Positions 48,492 through 57,552 of a DNA stretch of 64,000 bases are shown here, in pieces (the stretch's first letter is position 1; each line of letters starts with the position of its first letter). The DNA is from Deinococcus hopiensis KR-140 (lineage in GTDB: Bacteria > Deinococcota > Deinococci > Deinococcales > Deinococcaceae), in the NCBI RefSeq assembly GCF_900176165.1, contig NZ_FWWU01000009.1, forward strand, positions 670,001 through 734,000. Direction: 5' to 3'. Position numbers and translations under genes: made by a program. The notes under the pieces are model-generated. The model did no database searches. It was not told the DNA's origin and worked only from the letters and a program-made list of their open reading frames with translations.

Positions 48492-51400
48492 TTACTGGAT
48501 GTTGAGGGTGAACGCGTCGCTGTAGAACACGTCCACGCCACTGCTCAGGCGGACGCGGAAGGTCCGGTACTTGGGCGCGGCGGGAACGCTGTAGCTCACG
48601 CGCAGGGTGCTGGTGCCCGCGGCAACATTGGCGGGGGTCCAGGTGGTCAGCGCGTCCAGATCGACGAAGTTCACGCCGTCGACCGAGCCCTGGAGGTGGT
48701 AGCCAGCGCCGGCGGCTTTGGCGATCAGGTCCTGCTTGCTGCCGAAGGCGAAGTCCAGGTTCACCACGTCGCCGGCGGCAAAGGTCGCAGCGAGCGTAGA
48801 GGCGGCCGTCGTGTTACGCACCGAGTAGGAGGACTCAAAGTCGGCGGTGTAGCTGTACATGCCGAAGGTATCGGTGACGATGCTGTAGATGCCGGAGACG
48901 CCGTGCTCCAGGTTCTTGTAGTTCGCCGTCATGCGGTAGAAGTTCGAGGAGGTCTGGGTAGGAACGATGTTCAGCAGGGGGGTGGCCGTATCGGCACCGC
49001 TCTGGAGGAAGGTCTCGTCCGTGATGCCGACCCACTGCAGCTGACGCTCGTTGGCGAGGCGCTGGCCCTGACGGCGGATCGAGGGATCGAGCGTCATGGC
49101 GGCGTAGTTGATGGTGGCGTTCGTCGTGCCGTCGGGGAACTGGCCGGTCAGGTAGGCGACGATCTGGTCCCAGCTGGTGTTGCTGATCTTGCGGTAGAAG
49201 TTGACTTCATCAATCTGCGACCCGCTGCCCGCACGCGTGGTGGTGTTGGGGAGGGCGACATCGGCCGTGAACAGGCCCTGGGCACTGCCAGTGAGGTCGA
49301 TAAAGTTGTCGTCTCCGTTGAAGCGGTGCAGAATCGCCTGGACGGGCTGCGTGTAGTTGGGGGTGGCCTCGTACTGATAGACGTCCCACTTGCCGAAGGT
49401 CGGGAGGTGCGCAGAGTTGACCTGGGCGGTGGGCTTGACCTGAACCGTCCGGGTACCGATGCTGGCGTTGCCGGCGCAGTCGACGGCCAGCTGCTGGAGG
49501 TGCACGTTACCCGTGGTGTCGTTGGGGGCCAGGGCGCGCCACAGGGCGTTGTTGCCCTTGGCGAACTCTACGGGTCCGCCGACGTAGCCGTTGGTCCGGG
49601 TGCGCGAGGGGTCGGTGAAGTCGTTCCACATCAGCACCGTGCGGGAGGGGTCGATGCCCGCACCCGTTTCGGTGAGCTGCGTGTTGGCGCGCACCTGCGT
49701 GCCGCTCGCAACGAGTTCGCCGGGCGCAGGGCTGACGAAGTTGACGGCGGGATCGGTGTTGTCGATGGTGACCTGCTGCAGGTCCTTGGGGTCGACCGTG
49801 TTGCCCAGCAGGTCGGCCACGCGGGCGTTGACCTGGTAGCGGCCGTCGGCGATCAGGTTGGAGTCGTACTCGCCGCCCACACCGTTGATGGTGCTGACGA
49901 TCCCGTTGAGACCCACGACGCCGGTCAGGGGCACCGCGATGGCGTCCAGGCTGACGGAGTTGTTGACGCTGCTGCCTTCGCTGGCAGCGACGAAGCCCAC
50001 GCCACCGTCCGAGGCGGTCTGGCTGAAAGCAAACCAGTCGCTGATGTACTGCTGGGGATCGCAGGAGGCGAAGGGCAGAGCGCTCGTGTCGCGCAGGCCA
50101 GCGCCCACGCGGGGAGCGACGTTGTCGAACGAGATCTTCTGGAAGTAGGTGCTGTCAACTTCGTTGCCGAGCTGGTCGGTGATCACGGCGTAGATGTAGT
50201 ACGTCGCGCCTTCGGCTTCCTTCTCGGCGACGCTGTCGTAGCTCACTTGGTACTTGCCGTTGGCGCCGGCGTCTTCAGCCACGCGGGTCTTGGTGGCGTT
50301 GGCCTTGATCGCGGCGACGCGGTTCAGGGAGTTGGGGAGCGCCGGGATCTTGCTGTTGTTGGTAGCGGGAACGTAGTAGTACGTCACGCGGTCAATGCCG
50401 GAGGGCAGCGGGCCTTCGCGGTCGCGCAGGTCCGTGTTGCTCAGGTAGTTGATGACGGTGCCACGCGCGAAGTTCAGGTCCTTCACGCCGCGCAGGTCGG
50501 CAATGAAGCGGTCGTTGGTGCCACCGGCGCTGTCCAGCTCGGGGTCAGCGGGCTGGGGCGCGGTGTTGTCCACGATGAAGGGGAAGGACGAGGTCTGGAC
50601 GGGCTGGCCCGCGAGGTAGGTGCGGGTCACGAGGTAGCGCACCAGGCCCTGATCACCGTTGAGCACGTTGCTGTCGAACTGCACGGCGTTCGCCTTGGGC
50701 GCGCCGTCGTACAGGTAGAAGCGGGCCGGGCCGTTGCTGGTGTTGGACACGAACAGCTCGACGCGGGTGGCGGTGCTGGGGCCGACATCGATGCCCACGG
50801 TGCCGCGCACGTAGTACACGGGGGTGATGCCCGTCGCGTCGATCTGCTGGGGGATGATGCGCCACGCGCCGTTGGCGAAGGCGGGGTCAGCGTAGTTGAC
50901 CGAGCCGTTGTTCACGGCCGTGATCTGCTGGCCGGGGTTAAAGCCAGGCGTGATGTTCACGGTGCTGCCGCCGGTGGCGGGAACCGTCACAACGACGTTG
51001 CTGGACACAGTTTTGCCGTTGGAGTCCGTGCCGGAAACCGTGATGGTGGCCGGGCCAGCCGTCAGCGGGAGCACGCAGAAGCCGCCGGTGCTGCCCACGG
51101 TGGCGTTGACGGCCGCGCCGCCGTTCACCGAGCAGGTGATGTTGGTCAGCGCGCCCGTGGTGTTGAACTTCACCAGGGTGTTGCCCGCAGCGGGGGCGTC
51201 ACCGTTGGCGGGGCTGGTGATGGCGATGGTGGCCCCCGTGTTGCCGGGGTTGGGGTTGGGGTTGGTGACAACCGCCGTGTAGGCGAAGGACAGCGTGGGG
51301 GTCAGGTTGGTGCTGCTGATGGTGGTGCTCTGCGCGCTGGGGGTGGTAAAGCCGGTCTGCGCGACGGGGCTCAGGGTCACGGTGCCCGTGTTGGACACGG

Positions 51401-51611
51401 GGAGCTTCTGGCCGTTGGTGAGGGTCTGGCGGGTGGTGGTGCCGTTCACCGTCACGTCGAACTGGGCGGACGAGACGCCGGACAGATTGACCGTCACGGA
51501 GCAGGTGTTCGCCGTGGCGCAAGCGTCAGCAGCAGGAGTGGAGCCGCCACCGCTACAGGCGGCGAGCGTCAGCACACCGGTCAGGGCCAGCAAAGCAAGG
51601 TTTCTATTCAT
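48492..51611 (-). CDS. Large secreted Ig-like lipoprotein
   Basis: The 1039-residue lipoprotein has signal LLALTGVLTLAAC (Cys19) and a Gly/Ser linker. Several beta-sandwich (Ig/fibronectin/cadherin-like) domains follow: residues 38-110 with paired Cys, 127-210 (IAITSPANGDAPAAGNTLVK), and 240-650 with recurring FIVDNTAPQPADP / VTIDNTDPAVNFVSPAPGEL / ISFDNVAPRVG elements. The VDNTAP-type strand is typical of bacterial Ig-like surface proteins. It has no catalytic motif. It probably belongs to the envelope or S-layer-associated proteome (inference). GGAGGAAGT precedes the ATG and a consensus promoter lies 170 bp upstream, suggesting strong expression. Confidence 0.85.
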   Translation of the reverse strand: MNRNLALLALTGVLTLAACSGGGSTPAADACATANTCSVTVNLSGVSSAQFDVTVNGTTTRQTLTNGQKLPVSNTGTVTLSPVAQTGFTTPSAQSTTISSTNLTPTLSFAYTAVVTNPNPNPGNTGATIAITSPANGDAPAAGNTLVKFNTTGALTNITCSVNGGAAVNATVGSTGGFCVLPLTAGPATITVSGTDSNGKTVSSNVVVTVPATGGSTVNITPGFNPGQQITAVNNGSVNYADPAFANGAWRIIPQQIDATGITPVYYVRGTVGIDVGPSTATRVELFVSNTSNGPARFYLYDGAPKANAVQFDSNVLNGDQGLVRYLVTRTYLAGQPVQTSSFPFIVDNTAPQPADPELDSAGGTNDRFIADLRGVKDLNFARGTVINYLSNTDLRDREGPLPSGIDRVTYYYVPATNNSKIPALPNSLNRVAAIKANATKTRVAEDAGANGKYQVSYDSVAEKEAEGATYYIYAVITDQLGNEVDSTYFQKISFDNVAPRVGAGLRDTSALPFASCDPQQYISDWFAFSQTASDGGVGFVAASEGSSVNNSVSLDAIAVPLTGVVGLNGIVSTINGVGGEYDSNLIADGRYQVNARVADLLGNTVDPKDLQQVTIDNTDPAVNFVSPAPGELVASGTQVRANTQLTETGAGIDPSRTVLMWNDFTDPSRTRTNGYVGGPVEFAKGNNALWRALAPNDTTGNVHLQQLAVDCAGNASIGTRTVQVKPTAQVNSAHLPTFGKWDVYQYEATPNYTQPVQAILHRFNGDDNFIDLTGSAQGLFTADVALPNTTTRAGSGSQIDEVNFYRKISNTSWDQIVAYLTGQFPDGTTNATINYAAMTLDPSIRRQGQRLANERQLQWVGITDETFLQSGADTATPLLNIVPTQTSSNFYRMTANYKNLEHGVSGIYSIVTDTFGMYSYTADFESSYSVRNTTAASTLAATFAAGDVVNLDFAFGSKQDLIAKAAGAGYHLQGSVDGVNFVDLDALTTWTPANVAAGTSTLRVSYSVPAAPKYRTFRVRLSSGVDVFYSDAFTLNIQ

Positions 51612-51778
51612 ACTTCCTCCGAGGGAACCGAATCCCCATCCGCCGCGCGTCTGCCCCAGGGGCGGGTCTGAGAGAGGGGAGTCAGGAGCCAGTTGCCGAG
51701 TTTCCTGTTCCTGCTTGACCCCATCTGTTCGCCCAGCACATAGGTTCCACGTTAAGCCAGGATGTGAATCCTTAGCCG

Positions 51779-51807
51779 AGTATATGGACCGCTCCGGGGG
51801 GTGTCAA
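51779..51807 (-). promoter_or_regulatory. Consensus sigma-70 promoter with long leader
   Basis: On the minus strand -35 TTGACA (51802-51807), 17-bp spacer, -10 TATACT (51779-51784). This is the best match to the housekeeping consensus in the window. Transcription should start near 51772, leaving a leader of about 160 nt before the ATG at 51611. The leader contains a possible 19-codon open frame (51741-51682). The remaining gap to 52044 holds nothing else that I can identify. Confidence 0.85.
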
Positions 51808-52044
51808 CAAACTTTGCGCGTCATAGACGGCAGGCCGCACTCATTAAGCGTCAGAAAGACGTCAGGTCCCAACCCCCTTTTTACCCTGTCAGAACCTACC
51901 GGCACGATTTGCTTTGCAGGCGCGGAAAAATTTGCGTTTTTCTCTTCTTCTCATCTTCCTGATGTGCAGGAGGACTTTTCAAGCCTAAAGGTCCTATGAA
52001 TCCCCCCTCAGTTTCTCATGTGGTCACGCCCTGGTCTCCTGCGC

Positions 52045-52449
52045 TCATTCGGAGGGGCTGCCTGCGCGCAGCAGGTAGAGCTCCAGAATCTGCACGGCGG
52101 CGGCCTCGTCCTCGTCGGCTGTCCCGAGGGCCCGGGCCCGCCTGGTGGTAAAGCGCTCGTCCTGGTACAGCACGCGGTAGCCCTTCTGCTGGAGGGTCTG
52201 GCCAAAGGCACGTACCCGGTCGGCGCTGGGACTGTGCGCCCCGTCCGTCCGCAGGGGCAGGCCGAGGAGCAGCAGTTCGGCCCCCGTTTCCTCGACTTTC
52301 AGGCGCACGGCCTTGAGGTCCAGGGGCAGGCGCTTCCGGTCGACGCTGCCGCGTCCGAAAGCCAGCCGCCCGGCGTTGACGGCGAACCCGATGCGAGATT
52401 TGCTTACGTCCAGGGCGAGGATGGTGGGGAGGGCAGCCGCGTCGGTCAT
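52045..52449 (-). CDS. ruvX: YqgF/RuvX family RNase H-fold nuclease
   Basis: The 134-residue protein has the RNase H-like fold of the YqgF family. ILALDVSKSRIGFAV carries the first acidic residue, LLLLGLPLRTDGAHSPSADR the central segment, and LYQDERFTTRRA and DEDEAAAVQILELYL the remaining acidic residues. Family members are implicated in 16S rRNA maturation and, as RuvX, in Holliday junction resolution (D. radiodurans RuvX has been studied as a nuclease). TACACT at 52458-52463, eight bases before the ATG, suggests a leaderless start. It is divergent from the enoyl-CoA hydratase gene. Confidence 0.9.
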   Translation of the reverse strand: MTDAAALPTILALDVSKSRIGFAVNAGRLAFGRGSVDRKRLPLDLKAVRLKVEETGAELLLLGLPLRTDGAHSPSADRVRAFGQTLQQKGYRVLYQDERFTTRRARALGTADEDEAAAVQILELYLLRAGSPSE

Positions 52450-52502
52450 CGTCTCTGAGTGTAGGGGAGGGTGGGACCGGGCTCCCACGCTACGCTGCAG
52501 CT

Positions 52503-53324
52503 ATGACTTCAGAACCCGTGATTCTCGTGGGAACCCACGCGGGCGTCCGCACCCTGACCCTCAACCGCCCGGACAAACTCAACGCCGCCAACGACGCCCT
52601 GCTGCTCACGCTGACCGACGAACTGCGGGCGGCAGAGGGCGAACCGGGCGTGCGTGTGGTGGTCATCACCGGCGCGGGGCGCGGCTTTTGTGCCGGGCAG
52701 GACCTGGCCGACGTGTCGGGCCGGGACATGACCTTCACCGAGCACCTGAACCACACCTATAACCCGCTGATCCGGACCCTTCGGGGGTTGGGCAAACCCG
52801 TAATCACCGCTGTCAACGGGGTGGCCGCTGGCGCGGGAGCCAGTTTGGCCCTGGCCGGGGACATCCGGCTGTGGACGCAGTCCGCACGGCTCATTGAGGT
52901 GTTTTCCAACATCGCCCTGGTGCCTGACTCGGGGAGCACGTGGTTTTTGCCGCGCCTGGTCGGGTATCACCGTGCCTTTGAGCTGATGGCGCTCGCCGAG
53001 CGGGTGGACGCCGAGCAGGGGCGGGCACTGGGCTTGTGCGAACACGTTTACCCCGACGAGACGTTCCGCGAGGACGTGCAGGCCTATGCCGAGCGCCTGG
53101 CCGCTCGCCCCGCCCACGCGCTGAAGCTCACCAAGCAGGCCCTGAACGCGGCCCTGACCGGCACGCTCGGGGAGGCCCTGGACCGTGAGGCCGAGCTGCA
53201 ACAACTCGCTGGGGACCACTGGGAGCACGAGGAGGGTGTCACGGCCTTTAAAGTGAAGCGCGTCCCGCAGTTTATGAGGGAGCCGTCCGCTTCCGGCGAT
53301 CAGCCGTCAGCGCGAGAAAGGTGA
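52503..53324 (+). CDS. Enoyl-CoA hydratase/isomerase
   Basis: The 273-residue crotonase-fold enzyme has TLNRPDKLNAANDALLLTLT, the oxyanion hole GAGRGFCAGQDLADVSGRDM and KPVITAVNGVAAGAGASLAL. The PaaG-like segment LVPDSGSTWFLPRLVGYHRA follows. The Asp in VPDSG occupies the position of the catalytic acid of PaaG/PaaB-type isomerases, while the second hydratase Glu is replaced. This makes a ring-oxepin or 2-enoyl isomerase possible. TACGCT at 52491-52496, six bases before the ATG, gives a leaderless start. It may act with the acyl-CoA synthetase at 46643, although the genes are separate. Confidence 0.9.
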   Translation: MTSEPVILVGTHAGVRTLTLNRPDKLNAANDALLLTLTDELRAAEGEPGVRVVVITGAGRGFCAGQDLADVSGRDMTFTEHLNHTYNPLIRTLRGLGKPVITAVNGVAAGAGASLALAGDIRLWTQSARLIEVFSNIALVPDSGSTWFLPRLVGYHRAFELMALAERVDAEQGRALGLCEHVYPDETFREDVQAYAERLAARPAHALKLTKQALNAALTGTLGEALDREAELQQLAGDHWEHEEGVTAFKVKRVPQFMREPSASGDQPSARER

Positions 53325-53338
53325 TCAGCGGCGGAACA

Positions 53339-54889
<1,551 letters not shown>

Positions 54890-54916
54890 AAAGGGTTCCC
54901 CTCTGAACAAGAAAAA

Positions 54917-54941
54917 GCCCCCGCCACGGTTCGGCGGGGGC
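54917..54941 (-). terminator. Attenuator terminator in the ilvA leader
   Basis: On the minus strand GCCCCCGCC and GGCGGGGGC form a GC-rich hairpin followed at once by TTTTTC (54912-54916), 22 nt before the ilvA start. It lies inside the transcribed leader and would end transcription before ilvA unless an alternative structure forms. Confidence 0.88.
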
Positions 54942-54968
54942 AAACGTGCAGCGCGCAGGCTGGAAGCG

Positions 54969-55007
54969 TTACTCCCGGTACCTGCCAGTAATTCGCGCTG
55001 CGTTCAT
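54969..55007 (-). CDS. ilvA leader peptide
   Basis: A 12-residue open frame, MNAARITGRYRE, starts at 55007. A TATGCT -10 box lies at 55015-55020, seven bases upstream, the leaderless arrangement seen throughout the window, so transcription should begin at or near this ATG. An in-frame ATG four codons upstream (giving MLLV first) overlaps the -10 box and is unlikely to be in the message. The peptide contains Ile-Thr, the product and substrate of the IlvA pathway. The RNA segment GCAGCGCG within the frame is exactly complementary to CGCGCTGC beyond the stop, which offers an alternative stem. The terminator and ilvA follow. Confidence 0.7.
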   Translation of the reverse strand: MNAARITGRYRE

Positions 55008-55066
55008 GACCAGCAGCATAGGGCGAAGGGGAGAGGGGAAGCCGGGCGCGAGGTAGACAAGGGGGA

Positions 55067-56227
55067 TCATCCTTCCCAGGGCCGCTCCTCCACGCCCGCG
55101 ACCTTCGCCGCGAGGTCGTAGGCCACGGCCAGCCCCAGCGTGTCGGCGTGGGGACCGCCGAGCAGGAGGTGGAGCCCGGGGGCCACCTCCTCGTGCCGGG
55201 GCGGTGCGGTGGGGTCCCCGTCCGGCAGGGCCAGCCACGCGCCGGGAATATCCGCCAGGCTGCGGCCCACTTCCAGCGCTTCCGTGCCGAGGGGTGGCAG
55301 GACCCCCATCCGCTCCACCAGGTCTTCGAGCGTCTCACGGCGAATGCCCACCGGAACGCCGGTCAGGCGGCCGCCGATCGGCGTGTAGCCATGCGGATCG
55401 CGGTGGTGAATGGGGGGAATCAACGTGAAGCCGCCGTGCTGCGGGCGCAGGGTCAGGCCATCCACGCGCAGGACCGGGGTGGCCTCACCCGAGGGCGTGT
55501 TGAGCCTGGGCGCCTGACGGTAGGCCCGGCCGTGGCCGGTGTGCAGGCCCAGACCGTGCTCCGCGCCGGGAGGACCATCTGCGCCCATCGCCACGATCAC
55601 CACTCCGGCGAGGACCTCGCGGCTCTCGTGGGTCACGACCTCATGGGTGTTGGTCACTGTCAGTCGGTCCAGCCGCACGCCGCCCGGCGTGAGGTGCGCG
55701 TGCGTGTTGAGCAGCAGGTCCGCGCCCGCCCGCACCGCCCTCTGCCCGCAGGCAAGGGCCACGGCTCCAGGGCGGTAGGTGGCCGCGCCTTCGTCCACCT
55801 GCGCGAAAGGCAGGGCTTCCGGGTCCACCAGGTGGGCCAGCTCCGGAAAGCGGGGCAGGAGGGAGGGGGTAGGCACGGCCCCCGCCGCTTCCCGGGTCAG
55901 CAATTCGAGCAGGGGGCGCGCCTGCCAGGACACGTCACCAAACTCGCGTTCTGTCTGGGCGCGGGTCCAGGCGGCCTCCGCTCGGCGTTCTGGGGAAACG
56001 TTCAGCGCCGTCCACACGCCCGGGGCAAGGACCGTCGCGCCTTCCTCGTTGGGCAGGCCGCCGCGCTCGACGAGCAGGAGGCGCAACTCCGGCGCGAGGC
56101 GGCGCAGGAAAAAGGCACACGCCGCGCCCATCCGTCCCGCGCCCAGCACCACCGCGCCGTACCCGCGTTCGGAAAACGGCTGCCCCACGTGTGCCCAGAC
56201 CCGGCCTGCTGCCCCCATGGGTCTCAT
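55067..56227 (-). CDS. FAD-dependent oxidoreductase (DAO-like)
   Basis: The 386-residue protein has an N-terminal Rossmann motif, GYGAVVLGAGRMGAACAFFL, and the acidic end of strand two in LLLVERGGLPNEEGATVLAP. The C-terminal substrate domain reads LRPQHGGFTLIPPIHHRDPH to LLLGGPHADTLGLAVAYDLA. It belongs to the D-amino-acid oxidase/sarcosine oxidase group of amine oxidising flavoenzymes. The substrate is unknown. Two starts are possible, GTG at 56260 and ATG at 56227; neither has a strong signal, and I use the ATG because it starts nearest the Rossmann strand. Confidence 0.85.
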   Translation of the reverse strand: MRPMGAAGRVWAHVGQPFSERGYGAVVLGAGRMGAACAFFLRRLAPELRLLLVERGGLPNEEGATVLAPGVWTALNVSPERRAEAAWTRAQTEREFGDVSWQARPLLELLTREAAGAVPTPSLLPRFPELAHLVDPEALPFAQVDEGAATYRPGAVALACGQRAVRAGADLLLNTHAHLTPGGVRLDRLTVTNTHEVVTHESREVLAGVVIVAMGADGPPGAEHGLGLHTGHGRAYRQAPRLNTPSGEATPVLRVDGLTLRPQHGGFTLIPPIHHRDPHGYTPIGGRLTGVPVGIRRETLEDLVERMGVLPPLGTEALEVGRSLADIPGAWLALPDGDPTAPPRHEEVAPGLHLLLGGPHADTLGLAVAYDLAAKVAGVEERPWEG

Positions 56228-56298
56228 GATGCCGCCTGCCGCGCCAGAATGCGCTCTCACGGGGGGTGCATGAACCTCCCTTTATACTCTCGGGGCAC

Positions 56299-57552
56299 AT
56301 GCGGTCACTCCTGCTTACGCTGGCACTCTCCGGGACGGTGGTGTCCGGGACCCTCTCGACGGCCGGGGCGCTCAGCGTCCGGGTGCTTGTCGCGAGTGGC
56401 CCCGAGCTGACAATCCGCCTACCCGCGCCCCAGGCGCCGGCCTCCCCGGCACCGCTGCTGCCCTCCCCGCCCGTCACCCCAACGGCGCCCACCCCTGAAA
56501 ACGTCTGGACGGTGGGGGTTCGCGGAGGCACCCTCACCCTCAACGGCCAGGATGCGGGCAGCACGAGCCTGTACCTGCCGCCTGCACCGGGAAGCACCGT
56601 GACGCTGGCGGGGAAGCTCTACCGGGGCGGCGTGCTGCTGCGCGTGGAAAAGGGTGGGGTCCAGGCGATCAACGTGGTGGACGTTGAGGACTACCTGCGC
56701 GGCGTGGTGGCCGCCGAGATGCCCGCCTCGTGGCCCACCGAGGCGCTGCAGGCACAGGCGGTGATCGCGCGGACCTACGTGGCCGCCCGCATCAACCCGG
56801 CCCTGCCCTACGACACCTGCGCCACCGAGAGCTGCCAGATGTACGGCGGCGTGGCGGCGGAAAAGGCCGGCTCCGACGCGGCGGTGCGGGCCACAGCGGG
56901 ACAGGTGGTGGCCTACGGCGGCAAGCCTGCCAGCACGTACTTTTCCAGCGATTCCGGCGGCTACACGGCGTCGAGCGCGGAGGTCTGGGGCCGGGACCTG
57001 CCCTACCTGCACGCCAAGGTCGACCCTTACTCGGCAGGCGGACCCCGGTCGCGCTGGCGGCTGGAGCTGGGGGCCGCGCAGGTGACCGACGCCGCCAGCC
57101 GTGCCGGAGTGCGGGTGGGCACCCTACGCGACGTGCGCGTTACCCGCGCCAGCGAGTCGGGCCGCGTGCAGGAGGTGACGGTCACGGGCGAGAAGGGAAG
57201 CGCACGCCTGAGCGGCGCGGACGCGAGCGGTTTCGTTCGGGCCCTGGGAGCCGCGAGCAGCCGCGCGAGCCTGAGCGGCCCCGTGGGCCCGAACACCCCG
57301 CTGGTCGTCGAGGGTTACGGCTCCGGGCACGGGGTGGGCCTGTCGCAGTACGGTGCGCTGGGGCTCGCACGCCAGGGCCAGGGGCACCTGAACATCCTGG
57401 GCTTCTACTACCCCGGCACCACGCTGGGGGTGCTGGCCGGAGCTGCGGGCCCGGTGGGGGCGCAACTCGCGCAGGCCGGTCCGCTGCCCCAGCCCTTTGC
57501 TCCGCCGCCCAGGACGCTCGCCCTGATTCAGACGGGCGCGAATGTCCAGTAA
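56299..57552 (+). CDS. SpoIID/LytB-domain secreted protein
   Basis: The 417-residue protein has a Sec signal and a Pro/Ala linker (residues 50-75). The SpoIID/LytB domain follows: VVDVEDYLRGVVAAEMPASW (catalytic Glu), TEALQAQAVIARTYVAAR, YFSSDSGGYTASSAEVWG and GYGSGHGVGLSQYGALGLA. SpoIID proteins are lytic transglycosylases acting on denuded glycans in sporulation; in non-sporulating diderms their LytB-like relatives modify cell-wall hydrolysis (inference). TATACT at 56283-56288 is the promoter. It is the first gene of a likely operon with the LptD-like protein, which starts inside its 3' end. Confidence 0.9.
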   Translation: MRSLLLTLALSGTVVSGTLSTAGALSVRVLVASGPELTIRLPAPQAPASPAPLLPSPPVTPTAPTPENVWTVGVRGGTLTLNGQDAGSTSLYLPPAPGSTVTLAGKLYRGGVLLRVEKGGVQAINVVDVEDYLRGVVAAEMPASWPTEALQAQAVIARTYVAARINPALPYDTCATESCQMYGGVAAEKAGSDAAVRATAGQVVAYGGKPASTYFSSDSGGYTASSAEVWGRDLPYLHAKVDPYSAGGPRSRWRLELGAAQVTDAASRAGVRVGTLRDVRVTRASESGRVQEVTVTGEKGSARLSGADASGFVRALGAASSRASLSGPVGPNTPLVVEGYGSGHGVGLSQYGALGLARQGQGHLNILGFYYPGTTLGVLAGAAGPVGAQLAQAGPLPQPFAPPPRTLALIQTGANVQ

